Made by a program: the position numbers and the translations under genes. Below the pieces are notes generated by a model that saw nothing but the letters and a program-made list of their open reading frames with translations, had not been told where the DNA came from and searched no databases. Below, piece after piece: positions 1 through 12,813 of a DNA stretch of 64,000 nucleotides (its first letter is position 1; every line of letters begins with the position of its first letter). The stretch is from positions 9,895,338 through 9,959,337 of the forward strand of contig CM077820.1 in the NCBI GenBank assembly GCA_039720395.1. Reading direction: 5' to 3'. This DNA is from Liquidambar formosana. Its lineage: Eukaryota; Streptophyta; Magnoliopsida; Saxifragales; Altingiaceae.

Positions 1-2077
1 ACCATTTCTCTGTGGTCTAAACGAAAAGGTTTGCTCAAATTCCCAAATCAACTTAACAATCGGATCCCTCAGTGCCTTCCATTCCTTTGTTGGCTGAGTG
101 AAAAGCCAAGCTCAGTCATGTTTCCGAATCAACTTGCCAACATGAACTCCTTCAGTCACTACTGTTCCTCGGTGAAATTCTAGCTCACTCATGCTCCCAA
201 ATCAACTCTTCCATAATATCTCTTTGCCTTGACTGGTGTCTTGAGTTGAAGAGGAAAATCATGTGCTGATTAGTATCATGTGATGATTAGTAGTCTTTCT
301 TAGATCCGCCAGCCAATTTCTGTACAACTATGTCACCTCAAATGGCAACCCCTGCAGGGTCCATGCAAATGGCATACGCAAAGCTAGTCCCAATTAAATG
401 AATTAATGGTTTGCCATGCTGCATCACCATTGGCCTAACATAATCTTTCACTCTATCAAATTACATTTATTAGGACATTAAAATGTTTTCTATCTACTTT
501 TTCATTGGTGTCTCTTGCTCAATTGAATGTCAAAGATCTCTTCCTGACCACTAGATGCTGCCACATCCTTCACACCATTGGGATGTCCTCATTGTCATCT
601 GTTGGCACCCTAACATGTGTAAATTGAATTAGATGACCTTGTGAAACATCCTTGAATCAACCTCCATCATGGGTGCATCTTATGATCAAGCCATGAAGAA
701 TTGTACCATCTACAACCAGCAGCATAAAAACACATAGTAGCAGCTAGTCCAACGGTTTTAACTAAATAAAAAAAAAATTCCACTATTCCAGTTTGGTTCA
801 ATGAAAACAATTTTTTTCCAGGGAAATTAAGAAAAGCTGAGAAAATCAAGATGACAAATTAATCCAACAAATCTTATTTTTCATAAAATCCAATTAGGTC
901 ATATAATTTTTTATTTTTTATTTTTATTTTTTGAAAAAAAGAATAAAAAAGAATATAAAAAAATTATCAGATGAAAATATTAGATTCAAATAGATATTGG
1001 GTTAACTGCAGTGCTATAAGTATAACCTCTTTGAATCTCAATTTGTCCTCCAACAACAGCAGCTATGTTGTATCGCCAGGGGCACAGGAGTCAACAACTG
1101 ACACAAGCATAGGGTATCGATTTGGCAAAATCCATATAACATGATTAACTGGCTGTCTAAATTAAATAATGAACAGAAACTAATCTTTATAGAAAAAGTG
1201 CCAAAATTACTTTATAACAATTTTTCCAAATTATGCCCTTATCACTTCTCTGCTTCATTTACTATTCTTAATTGAGAATTTCAACTGTAATATTAAACTA
1301 TAAATAAATAAAAACATTTATCATGTCCACCACTGTGCTCAGTGCTACCACACTACCATCACTATCACTGTAACTAAAACACCTCTGGTTGTCCAATCAA
1401 CAAATTGTGGAAGCCATCACAGCATGGTGATAGAGGCATCCATTGGATAGGTAAAGGAATCCGAAAGACACTACCACACCCTATGAAGCTAAAAGCATTG
1501 TGTATAACAAAAATTAATAAAATTTTGAATTCATAAACTAAAAGGCAATCATAAAGAAGGTTAATAGTGTGGGAAGATGTGACTGAAAGATATAGTCCCA
1601 AGTGGAGCAGACTTTATTTTTCCTTATCCCCACCCCCCCCCACCCCCCCCCCCCCCCCCCCCCCACCCCACAAAACAAAAACAAAAAAAAGGGACCACCT
1701 CCCCCAATGTTGATATAGAATTGTTATCATCTATCAAAGTTCGATCACTTTCAATCCTTAGACCTTTTTTCAATCCCTAATTTAAATACACGTCATTGTC
1801 TTAGCAAAGAAAAAATGGATATTATATTGACCCCTTAATGTAGGGAAAAAATAATTTCTTTGTGAAATTGAGTCAGTTCATACTCCAGCTAAGGTTAAGC
1901 AGCACAGTGAAAAGTAAATATTCAAAGTGTCAAAAATTGACATGTGAAATAGCATGTTTATGAGAAAAGAATAAAGGTTATTTTCAATCATGCATTTTGA
2001 CATATATAAATCTAATCATGAGCTTCAACAGGAAAATAGAGCATGAGGTCTCTTCCATAGATACTAGAAAAGATTAC
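1..2077. other. Intron 3 or 3' flank of AHG1; no coding sequence recognised
   Basis: This stretch should follow the exon 3 donor (GTAATC at 2077), but no PP2C exon is visible on the minus strand. It contains three degenerate repeats around AAATCAACTT (near 47, 126 and 199), a poly-C tract of about 37 bases interrupted by A (1628-1669), and AT-rich DNA. Confidence 0.5.
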
Positions 2078-5071
2078 CTATCGCTCGGGACATAGCAAGA
2101 ATTCCTCCAACTCGTGGTCCATCCACAAATATGACTCGGCCCCCAGAAGCTTCAATCCTTGCACGTTCATCTGGTCTATCCGGCTGCAGGCAAACTTAAG
2201 CTTAACATAAATTCACTACATAGGAAAGAAATGGAAATTGACGGCAATAGAATATTTAAATTTAAGTAAGAACCTGTTACTTTAAGGTCCAATTGAATAT
2301 TGGTGAAAAGGGAAATTAAGTAAGGAAATTATTAAAAATAATACATGCAATGCACCTTGACAAATGCTAGTAGACTAGTACATTAATGGATATGTCAGCA
2401 ACTGTAACAATCAAAGCAGCAAAGATCTGACTCCTGTGGCAAGCAAGACTTACCTGATGATGGAATAGCAACCTACCACAAAGCCAGGACATGCTGACAA
2501 CAATCACATAAGAAAAACCTGAATGCCCCGAGACTCTAAAAATAGTTTTGAATGCAGCGGCAACTGTCAGGCACAACGATGAAGCTGGCTATGCAATCCA
2601 ATATCGCAGTCAGTCTGCATTCTAAAATGATTTTTAGCATAATCTTATCAAACCTAGGTCAATGACTCATCACTTTTAACATGACCAATCACATTAAAAT
2701 CATGTGTGAATTTCCTACAATGCCACACTGTCGTCGTCTATGCTAAAGTTCAGCTTGCTAATGCAGCCTGGTATAAATTCTTCAAAAAGTAGAAGCAGTT
2801 GCATTTGAAGTCTATCCAAATTCCAAATGGAGTAGTCGGATAAAGCTATGTATCCCTTGGGGGAAAAAAAAATAAATAAATAAAAAAATACAATAAAAAT
2901 AGGAGAAGGAAGAAAGAAAGAAAGAAGGGAATGCCTTTATCAGACACCTTAAACATCCATACATACGTAAGCAACTAAGCATCTTATCATAAACACATGG
3001 TGAACTCCTACAAATGGTTTGCAACTTATTAGAGGAGAAAAAAAGAAGAAGGGGTTGCCTTTATCAAACACCTTCAACATTAATACCTATTTACCTAAGC
3101 ATCTTATAATAAACACATGGTGAACTTCTACAAATGGTGCATGTGCATCTTTTTATCGAGAAAAAAAAAGGGGATGCCTTTATCAAACAGCTTCAACATC
3201 CATACATAAGCATCTTATTATAAACACATGGCGTGCTTCTACAATGAATATGACAAATTTTTTAAGTTTTAATCATCTAATTTACGTACTTTTTTCTCCA
3301 AAACTTTATACAGTACCATTAAATTTTCTTTCCACTAAATAAATAGATATTGCATAATCATTAGACTTGTAGCAGTAGTGATGTCTCTCTCCTGCTTATA
3401 AGAGGAAGGTTATGGGTTCAAATCTTGACCACCTCTCTTCTACAAATATAAGTTGGGAACCTATAGACTAAGGTTGGGTTGTACAAATATATATATATAC
3501 ACACATATATAGTAAAATCATAAAAGGAAAAAAAAAAAAATTGATTGAATTGAATTGAGTTGCACTAAAATGACAGTCTAGCAATAGCGGACACGCCATG
3601 TGTTCTGTTGAAATATGTTATATGTGGGCTCTAAACATTTAGGGACACCGTATCTACGTGTCCAGATCGGGAAAAGGTTGGGACTCGATGGCTTCACACA
3701 TGCCCAATTTAAATTGGCTTTCAGAGGAACTATAATAATAATAATCATCATTAGAAGTCCATTACTGCCTTACTGGTGCATGATAAACAGGTGTCTACCT
3801 CGTGAAGCGAGTACACGCCATTTTACACCACATCCCGAGTGTAACAACAAACATTACAGAGTGTAAGTCGAACAACAAACCTTGTGATCAACGCTGAGAG
3901 GCATGGCCCTCCCCGACCGGCAGAGGACGGCGCGTGAGTCACCACAGTTGGCAACAACGATGTCGTCCGGCGTTAACACCGCCACCACGGCGGTGGACCC
4001 GGAAAGCGCCACCTCCATGGGGTGGCACCCACAATGACTCCCCACGCTCCCACACGCGCACGTGCTCAGTGCCAACTCATCCATTCTGTCGAAACTCCTC
4101 TTCAACGCCTTGCTCCACACCCCTTCATTTTCAATCCCTTGGTTTTGTTGCTGCTGCTGCTCTTCTTGCCTGGCTGTCTTCGCCACTCGCACTCTCTTCC
4201 ATGCTCTCCACGCGCATCAACTCCTCCTCCAAGTACCCGTGCATCCTCTCCCTGCATTGCGCGGCCACCTACATACATGAACCATGATAGTCATCATTAC
4301 ATATATAATACATAATATACATATATAGCTATTGTCAGAGCTGATTTTATTGCTTCCAGAGTCTTCTACGTGACAATGTTCAGCCTCTGCATGGCCGTGG
4401 AAACAAACAATATAGCTCTGACAATAGTTTTTTATCTGATTCTCCTGAATATTAGCATTCAAGAAGTTATTTGAGCGCCCACGTTGAAAAGACGTTAATG
4501 CCCCTACTTTACTGTAATCGATAGTGAGTAAACGGGGCTTCTTTCGTCCTTTGGAACGACCGGAACGGGGCGCCGATTGTGCTCTGGTTAAAATGATTCA
4601 GATACAAGAATAAGAGGGCGAGAGGATGTGAGCTGTACGTGAGGTCCTCCATGGCCGTCGTAGACGGCGAAGAAATGCGCTGGTAGCCGCCGGCAAAAGT
4701 TCGTCCGTACAGATACCGCGTCTTCCATTTCACGCGACCTCCCCGCCACCGACATCAACCCGAACACAGGCGCCCTGCTTTCCATGGGAGTCTCGCTCGC
4801 CGCCGCCACAGCCTTCGACGACAACGCCTCCGTAATCCTCCGCCGACGACGACGATGACGACGTCGGAGCATCGGTTGCCTCCTCCGTTCGAATCCGCTT
4901 CCCTTCCCCAACGCAATCGGAGCTCTCCGTCCGGTTCGCCGTCGGGGAGGATCCGGCTACGGACATCGTCGCGAGCCGCCTCATCTCGATTCTCCGGCGT
5001 CGGCGCTCCCGGCATTTCGCAGGTGATTCATCCTCGTCTTTATTCAGCATTCTCCGGTAGACCTCCGTCAT
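2078..5071 (-). CDS. AHG1: AHG1-type clade A protein phosphatase 2C (partial, two frame breaks)
   Basis: Clade A PP2Cs are Mn/Mg-dependent Ser/Thr phosphatases that hold SnRK2 kinases inactive until ABA-bound PYR/PYL receptors block them; AHG1 acts mainly in seeds. Exon 1 is 5071-4639: it starts MTEVYRRM, has the basic [13 protein letters not shown] block typical of AHG1/HAI, then [18 protein letters not shown] and the metal-binding YDGHGG motif. Exon 2 is 4268-3881 ([17 protein letters not shown], later [12 protein letters not shown] and [15 protein letters not shown]). Exon 3 is 2183-2078 ([17 protein letters not shown] to LAMSRAIG). Donors and acceptors are GT-AG and the exon 2/3 junction is phase 0. 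Exons 1 and 2 are 433 and 388 nt, each one base over a multiple of three, and the reading frame must shift +1 inside each (about 4911-4730 and about 4220-4145). The GDxYLKP...DGLWDVL exon is not found down to position 1, so it lies beyond the window or is lost. It may be a pseudogene or carry assembly indels. The family call is firm; AHG1 over HAI rests on the N-terminus. Confidence 0.85.
2925..3245. repeat. Three tandem ~120-bp units inside AHG1 intron 2
   Basis: The phrase GCCTTTATCA followed by CATCTTAT and AAACACATGG recurs from 2931, 3055 and 3174, giving spacings of 124 and 119 bases. Units differ by small indels and A/G-rich linkers. The array lies in the 1.7-kb intron between exons 2 and 3. 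Confidence 0.7.
3361..3545 (+). mobile_element. tRNA-derived SINE-like element
   Basis: AGCAGTAGTGATGTC resembles a Pol III A box. About 35 bases on, GGGTTCAAATCTTGACC resembles a B box. A TA-rich stretch and an A-run (3530-3540) follow as in a SINE tail. It lies in AHG1 intron 2. No target duplication was identified. Confidence 0.45.
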
Positions 5072-5188
5072 TGACGTTCACACGTACCTTCAACGAACCA
5101 AGAGTCAGTCCAGCTTCCGTTTCCGGCGGCTATCATCTCCGGCGATGCTTTTCAAAGAAGAACACACATATGAATATGTATAGATATA

Positions 5189-5195
5189 TTATATA
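5189..5195 (-). promoter_or_regulatory. Putative TATA box of the AHG1-like gene
   Basis: On the minus strand an AT-rich stretch reads GCATATATAATATAT, about 120 bases upstream of the ATG at 5071. A start site some 30 bases downstream would give a 5' leader of roughly 90 bases. This is inferred from position and composition only. Confidence 0.4.
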
Positions 5196-5240
5196 TGCAC
5201 ACCCCGAGAGAGAGTGAGATAAGAGAATGAGAGAAACGGC

Positions 5241-5640
5241 TACGTGGTGCGTTTGCTCTATTTCTCGTGGAAGAATGCTGGGCAAGCCAACACTACGGGC
5301 AGCCTGCCCGTTCTGCCCGAACGGGCCGTCACCGAGCATTCTGAGCTTTGTTTTCGCCACGTGTCCAACGTGACTCCTTTTTCCATAAAACGTCTTCTGA
5401 TAGCTTTTCTTCTCCAGTCAATATCTCGTATCGCGATATATTGAGGATTCTACGATACGGAACGAGGGGGGACACGTGTCAAAGGGGCACAGACAGAGCC
5501 ACGTCCAGTGACTGAAAGTGTACAGGTGGGCCAATCAGAGGCAACCACCATAAGAGTTTCTTTGACAAGGTGACCCCACAGGGAAGTACTTATGAGCAAT
5601 TTGTCTTCCCTGGAATTGCGAGAGGGGACATACGTGGCAA
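5241..5640. promoter_or_regulatory. Cluster of ABRE/G-box (ACGT-core) elements upstream of AHG1
   Basis: Five ACGT-core sites lie within 400 bases: TACGTGGT at 5241, the G-box GCCACGTGTCC with its core at 5358-5363, ACACGTGTC with its core at 5473-5478, GCCACGTCC at 5498, and TACGTGGC at 5631-5638, an exact match to the ABRE consensus YACGTGGC. ABF/ABI5 bZIP factors bind such sites, and clade A PP2C genes are known ABA-induced feedback genes. The motifs are seen directly; their use here is inferred. Confidence 0.6.
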
Positions 5641-5699
5641 GCTGTGGAGGTAACCAGCGCGAAGCAGGTGACGTTTAGGTCCAACTTCGACACGTTGGT

Positions 5700-8668
5700 A
5701 AGTTTTGTCAGAGAAATAAAGCTAGCGTCACAGGCGTCTGTGAACAATCATCTCATATCATATGTTGTTCCATCGTAGCCGTTTGGTTTGAAATTTGAAC
5801 AGAAAGCACTTTCCGTTGCATCTTGAGTCGTTCTATTGTGGCCGCCCTCATCGCTGTTACAGTGAGGTATCTCATTTTCTTTGGGCTAGTTCAGGTTCAC
5901 AATAGAAAAAGACGTGTCATATTATATTTTTATTACGGAGTACATTTTGAATTTTTTTTTTAAATTTATAATCCTTGTGTAAATTTAAGTGCGCTAACAC
6001 CTTGCTTATTTTGCAAAATAGCAATTGCATATCCTTAGTTTGAATGGTCATCTTCATGGGATTCGGAATTTGGTGTAATTAGTTATTTTTATTTTATAGT
6101 GCAGTAAACGAAGGATCGATGACATGTGGTAAGAAAGAGAAATGGAAGAATGTTAAATATTGAACGTCAAATGCATCTCTTGAATTTCAAAAATCCCTAT
6201 AAGGTACTTGATTCAAATATAAAACGCCTCAAAATTTGTTAAATATCCTATAAAATTAGTAAGAGAAAGGCCCATTAATACACCATGAGGGTGCCCTCAT
6301 AATATATTTTCTCTTCGGTTTCGCATTTTTTACGCTAGGCTGGAAGGGACATGGTGCAACCCATAAGTGCGAAGTTTATTCAACAATACAGTAAAAAATT
6401 AGATTCCGTGACTTAGTCTGCCACATTTTTGAAAAGGTGAATTAAAATGCGAGAAGGAGAAGAAGTGTGTGCCAAGAAACTTAAAAAAAAAACATAAATA
6501 AATCATTGAAATATACAAAGGCTCCAAGTTTCTTTCGTTTTTTTTTATAGGGAACACATACAAATTCACCAAATTTGCAAATATTTACTAGAATTTTGTT
6601 ATTTTCTAGGGTGCATTTGGACTACGTACAACTCTGAAGAAAAATCATTACTTCTATAATTTTATTCAGAGGCGGAGTCAGGATTTATCTCTAATAGGAA
6701 CACTGTGTTATGATTTTGTGAAGGTGAAAATGGGGAACTAAAAGCTCTGAAAATTATTTTTTTGAAAAAATTACTTTTTAGTAATCATTTTCAATTTAAT
6801 ACCAAAAAAAAATATACTTGTCTCAATTTATTACAAATTGACTATAAATATATTTTAAAATGACTACCATCTTCATTTTTTTGACATTATGTTGAAAAAT
6901 AGCCATCAAATAGTAATATCTCTCTCAAAAAAAAAAAAAAAAAGGAGACTTGGTTGAGACAATGGGCACGTGCCCCAAAGGCCCTCCTCCTGGCTCACCA
7001 GTGATTTTATTTAAACTCTAATAATAATAATATGTCCTATATTAGTGGATTAGGTGTGTGTGTTTGTATTTAAAGGCAGCGTTCCGCGTACTTAAAAATC
7101 ACTTAGGCTTTTAGGTATGGCGTGTGTGTAAGTCCTGTTTACTTAAAAAGACGTGGCTTGTCCCACATCAGTGAGATTAGGTGTGTGTGTTTGTGTTTAA
7201 AGGCTGTGTTTCGCGTACTTAAGAGTCGTCTAGGCTTTTAGGTATAACGTGTATATAAGTTCTGTTTTAAAAAAATAAAATAAATATAAAATAATAATAA
7301 TAATTTTATATACATCAGAAATTGATTTGATTTGCCAGAACTGTTCTACATTGGACATATATGGGCCACGTGGCCCTACCAACCCATAGGGAATTCAAAG
7401 CCAGCCAGCCAGCCTGCCCCTTCAAGGTATTGGGCTCTTTAGGTTTCGAAAGCAACTCCTAGAAAAGCAAGCATCACTTTTTCTTTTGTGTAGTGGGAAA
7501 AAAACAAAAAAAAAGAAGGAAAATTAATAGAAAAAAAGTTACGGAGTGTAATAAAGGCGTGTATGGGATGATCAGTTCTCTATATTTTAGGATTTATTCA
7601 TGAATTCCAAAATATGCGGCCTATTGTTGGTAAAGAAATTAATATAAATTCAACAAATTTGAAAATCATTAGGAAAATTTATTTTCTTTTCCTTTTTAGG
7701 GCGCATGTATTTGGACTACAACTTTGTGAATAATTTCAAAATACTTTCATGATTTTTACCAAGAATTATTGTACACTTGACATGACCCTACCAACCCATA
7801 AGAAATTCAAAGTCGGCCAGCTTATCCTTCAAGTTATTGCTCCTCCGGGTTTTGAAAAAAATTATTCTGAAAAGCAGGATTAATTAATCACTTGCTTTTT
7901 ATGTGTAATCCAAAGGAATTCTTTGAGAATTATGAGAAAAAGCTATGATGAGAGCGAACACTTAAAATTATTGCATGAATCCCAGACATGTGTCACACTA
8001 ATTATTATTTAATGGTATTGTATTGTAATATTCCATCAATTCTAACGGGCACGTGTAAGTTTGGAAACTAGTAGCCACAAGAATAACCAGATAAACAAGT
8101 TACTGAAATTATTCTTCGAAAACATGTTCCAAACAGATCTTAATTTATTAGGTGGGATCCAAACATGAATCGTGGGAGATGCTTCATCCCAGGTTTCGTT
8201 GGGCCAAGCCAGCCGTGACGATGAAATAGCGAGCACCGACACCTGTGAGGTTAGCTCGTACCAGGAATGGGACTGAGCTCGACACGTGGTTGTTATGTAT
8301 TTAGAGTAGCAAGCGGGACCGGGCGGGAGGTGGAACATTTTGGGCTAATGATGCCATTCTCTTTGGTCCATGTCAAAATCTAATCAGTTTATACTTTATA
8401 GTAGCCGTTTGGCTCTAGGCTTTCAAGCTTTTTTCACCACGTTACCTAAAAGAAAATAAGAAAATTCCCTTTTATATTATATATGGGTTACTATCCATGA
8501 ACTTAATTTTTGCATCTCATTTTTAAGTACTTAGATTCATAAGATCTAAAAGATTGAGATGGTCAAACTCTATTTACCATTTGAAAAATCAATTAAAGTG
8601 TAAAAACGAAATGTTTTATATGAGTTCTTCAATATTATCATATATATATATATATATATATAATCCCC
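5700..8668. other. Gene-free AT-rich region with a tandem duplication
   Basis: No credible coding sequence on either strand. A two-copy direct repeat of about 127 bp covers 7031-7270; both copies contain TAGGTGTGTGTGTTTG (7051 and 7178) and an AGGCTTTTAGGTAT block. Isolated TACGGAGTA motifs (near 5933) look like Stowaway-end remnants. Confidence 0.5.
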
Positions 8669-8823
8669 ATCAGGTGAATACGTGTTGATAACTTATAATA
8701 GCATTATGCATTAAGAGTTATATCATATGCATTGATCTAATATACCTTATAACATATTAATACATGAAATACAATCCTCTATGAGAGGCTGGTATAAGTT
8801 ATACTAACATATGCTCACCTGAT
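8669..8823. mobile_element. Stem-loop MITE, copy 1
   Basis: ATCAGGTGAATACGTGTTG at the left pairs with the reverse complement of the right end (ATCAGGTGAGCATATGTTAG), and the arms continue through ATAACTTATA. The 155-bp element lies directly right of a (TA)n tract. Copy 2 at 12.8 kb shares the arm sequences and the internal ATGCATT segments. Confidence 0.6.
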
Positions 8824-10110
8824 CGTCATTCTCTCTCTCTCTCTCACAGAAAATTTGGTATGGAAACCTTGGATTGGACTAAGCATTGTCACCAAAGAAA
8901 AAGAATTGGTCTAAACACATAATATAATTCAATGGTCAAGGTCAGATTAATATTTTATTTATTTATTATTGGGGTATTAATAGGGTCGGATTAATGGTAA
9001 GAATAGGACTTTTAAACCCCATTGCACCGACTTTAGCATTTAACTAATGGACTTTTAATTGTTACAAACTCTTAATTATTATAAGATTCACCGTGCGGAA
9101 TCTCATTCAACATTGCTTGCGGAGATGATCATCTCTCATGTGGAAAATATTGCAGTCATATGATTTTTATAATCTCTCTTTTAGGCAGAGGTAATAATAC
9201 AACCGGTACACAAAAAGCAAGTGTTATGAATGTGTGATCTAATTTTGATTATTATAAATTAAGAATTATTTAATTATTGATTACGGAGTATAAGAAATTG
9301 GACGAATCAAATGATTAATTTGTAGCTTGGATTGCTTTTCTAAACTCCTATTTTTATTAATTCATTTAGAGCCTTTTGTCTTATGAAAATCATTTGCGTC
9401 AAAGTATTTAGGGTCTATTTTCGTCGATTTCTTTTTCCCAACTCCTGTTTTTATCATTCGCGTCAACCTGAGTACTAATGCCTATTTGATTGTCTTATGA
9501 AAATCAAACGAAACTTTTTTTTTCCTTAAAAAACATTGAGGACGCGTATTTTTTACCCCCCAGATGAGGTCATTTAAGATAATAATATCTACTACCATAA
9601 TAGATGGTCTAGAATCGGTTTTAGAAATTCATGAAGTGACACTTTTTTAGAATTTATTATCATTTGTGATGATGCTAGCCATTTACTCTAATTGCCCATT
9701 TACAATGAGGACATTTGTTTTTTCTAACACATTTTTACACTAGCATGAAGACCTTTTATTTATTTATTATTATTTTAAATTTTCTACAAGGTTTAGGTTT
9801 TCTAGTCACATGATAATGGGTAACGAATGATTTCTACCCCCTACCCCCTACGCCCCACCTCACCAACAATGAAGTCATGTCAGAACAAAAACGAGTATGG
9901 AAGAAGCCATCAATATAATTATAGTCCCTAAATTTTCTTGTAGTACAATGTTTGGTTTTGTCTTCTTTTTTTTGGTTGTCTTTGTTGACTCATTTTGCTT
10001 CCTTACAAGATGCACAAAAAAGAAAAGTTAATAGGTGTTTGATCCTTTATATCCCAGTTATCACCAGTTAGGGATTACATGTTTGATCCTTTACATTCCA
10101 GTCACTAGTG
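8824..10110. other. Gene-free region
   Basis: AT-rich DNA with a (CT)n tract near 8832. A short direct duplication around TGTTTGATCCTTTA occurs at 10037 and 10081. No gene or complete transposon was recognised. Confidence 0.4.
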
Positions 10111-10141
<31 letters not shown>

Positions 10142-10325
10142 GACAATTGATAGAAGCTACTTTTACCTTAAAACCTCCTTATTATCAACAAAAGAGTGTC
10201 AATTCTTTTCATAAGCTTGAACCTAAGATTTTTATTTTTTGTTAAGTAGTTTGAACCCGAGATTACTTACTCAGTAAGTGAGAAGAATGCTACTAAACTA
10301 TCATGCCATTGGCTATCCCAATCAC
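10111..10325 (-). mobile_element. tRNA-derived SINE (minus strand)
   Basis: Read on the minus strand, GGCATGATAGTTTAGTAGC resembles an A box. A B-box-like GGGTTCAAAC follows, and the element ends in a long poly(A), seen as the T-run at 10118-10140. Size and order fit a plant SINE. No clear target duplication was found. Confidence 0.5.
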
Positions 10326-10979
10326 CCGTTGGATACATGTATCCATCGATTTGTATACCTTATTTTAAGAACATTATTATAGCTCATTGAAAGAGGTAGT
10401 TTAAAATCAATTAGCTCAACCATATGGCAATAATAATAAGAGTATTGGCATGTACAAATCAACTGATTTGAAGAAAAATGAAGGAGATCAAGGGAGCCTA
10501 TTCCCCTCCTTTTTGGCTATCACCCCAAGAAGAAAGGTGGTTGTTAACCTTTTCTTCTCATAGTATGTAAAATGATACAAGGAAAGGAAGATATGGTAGA
10601 TAATAATCAGTTGGTGTGACTAAGGTTGTTGCTGGGCCTTTTATGGAGGAGAAAGAGGATTTTGGGCCTGTGAAGTGGGATTTCATTTCTCTTCCTTATT
10701 ATGTGTCATCGATTTTACGTTTATTGCACCAAATCCAAATCCTTGTGGAGGGACGGTTAAAAGTTAGAACCCATACTTTTGCTTTTGATAAAGTTATTTT
10801 TGGGTTGACAATTCTAACCCATATGGTATTGAAGAGGGTCCAGTTACTGTCATTCCTCAATTTTATTTGTACCTCACTTATTTTATGTTTTTAAAATTTT
10901 ATGAAAAATAAATTTTTTTATTTATGAAAACTAACTTACTTTATCCATTAAAAAACATCATTTTAAATATGTTTGCAGT

Positions 10980-12260
10980 ATAAAATTTTCAAGGGGCGTT
11001 TGGGCTTCCAGTCCACAAATGTGGACTGTTGCAGCCATAGGTATATCTCGAAGAACTGTTCAAGCCTTAGGTACACATGATTGCACAAAAGACCAACATA
11101 CCCTTCTAAACAATACATTTAAGGGGAAAATAAAAACACAACAGCCCCATTCAAACACGGCCCACTTTGCGTCAAACACGGCATGCGCTTACCTCCGGTG
11201 CACGATGGAGACGCCGACGAATCTCCGGTGCAAATTGACTCGCCTCTTCGTACCTGTTGAGAGAGAAGACAAGTTTCGTCGTGTAACTTTTCAGCATCGT
11301 TGTGCCCGAAGTTCGTTGGGCATCATCAACCGGATAAAAATGGCCTCATCGTCCTTGTCGAGAGAGAAGATGAGCAGCGGTGTGTTCGTCGTGTAACTCT
11401 TTCACCATCGTTCTGATCAGTAACTCATCGTGTAACTAATTTTGTACATTCGAAGATGATTTTCCCACATCAACAATCGGTGAAAAAAATGGCAAAAAAA
11501 AAACGTAAGATTTCATTTCCCTTCTGTGATTGTGTTGGATTGTTGGAGAGTTTGTTCCTTTTGAACAGATTTTCGCTGTCTATGTAACTAAACCTAGGGT
11601 TTTTTTATTTCTGATTTTGGGAATTTCTGATTTTGGGGGTTTTTATTGAAATTCCATGTAACTGAGGGTTCCTTTGTTTTGGACCCATTAGTTACATTGG
11701 GTTTGTTTGATTTTGGGTTTTGATTTTTGATTTTGGGGATTTCTGATTTTTGGGGGTTTTTATTGAAATTCCAAGTAATTGAGGGTTCCTTCGTTTTGGA
11801 CCCATTAGTTACATTGGGTTTGTTTGATTTTGGGTTTCTGAATTTGGGGGTTTTTGCTGTTTGTGTAACTAAATGATTTTGGGGTAATGGGGTTTCTGAA
11901 ATTTCTTGTAATATTAGTTACATTGCATGTAACTAATTGAAATTCCACGTAACTGATTGGAATTGGAAAATGGAGGATTCCTTCGTCTTGAAATTCCATG
12001 TAACTGATTGAACGTTTTTGAGAGAGCCATGGCCGTTGCTTCCACTTGTTGACCAGCCATGGTTCTCCTCTTTCTCTCTGGAAAACTCATCCTTTTTTTT
12101 TTTTTTTTTTTCACAACGTGCTGACGAAAACACATGTGTATATATCCCAAAAATGGGAACCGTTATAGGAGTCTAAATGGGATGGGTTTGATTCCGGAAA
12201 TCATGGCTGGGTTTTCCATTTAAACCCTTGCCATATATGTTTAGAAGGGCGATGCTGGTA
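10980..12260. repeat. Repeat-derived block with a 117-bp tandem duplication
   Basis: Phrases such as GTAACTGAGGGTTCC, GGACCCATTAGTTACATTGG and GATTTTGGG recur. Two adjacent units begin ATTGAAATTCC at 11645 and 11762, a period of 117. CCCTTCTAAACA near the left end reappears inverted near 12240, suggesting a decayed transposon with inverted subterminal sequence. No transposase was recognised, and an in-frame stretch at 11019-11396 looks like chance. Confidence 0.45.
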
Positions 12261-12813
12261 TTCACAGCCAGATATCTAGCAGTTGTCTCAAAAACGTTGC
12301 CGTTTGAGTTGTGTAGTGGACTTCATGGCAAAAGAGTTTTAATAGGTGACTTGAGGCCAGAATAAACCCCAAATCATGTACCTCCCGCTAATTTCCCCAA
12401 TTTTCAATACGAGCAAGTTGTTTCCACTGAAAGTTTTTCAGTGGCTAACGCAGTTAGTGTTCTTTTGAATTTGGGCTTTGGCCACAAACTAGGGGAAAAA
12501 CGAGAAAACACTAAAAAAAGGGGACCCATTTTGAGTAAATAGAGGGAGATGGAAAGCCAAAAACCCAAACAAAAATCAATGTGAAACTTCCATAACCACC
12601 CCTTCCCAATCTCCGTTTGTTTTTTCAAAATTCCGTTTTCAGGGATTCATTCTCATCATACCAGACGCAGGTTTGCTAAACCTACTCATTAATCTCTCCC
12701 CCCCCTCTCTCTCTCTCTTTCTATATATATATATATATATGCATGTTAATTTTTTTATTTTGGTATATATATCTATCTATCTATCTATCTATATATACAT
12801 ATATATATATACA

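Noticed and set aside
11019..11396. 125-codon plus-strand frame
   Set aside because: It lies in repeat-derived DNA and the sequence contains no recognisable domain.
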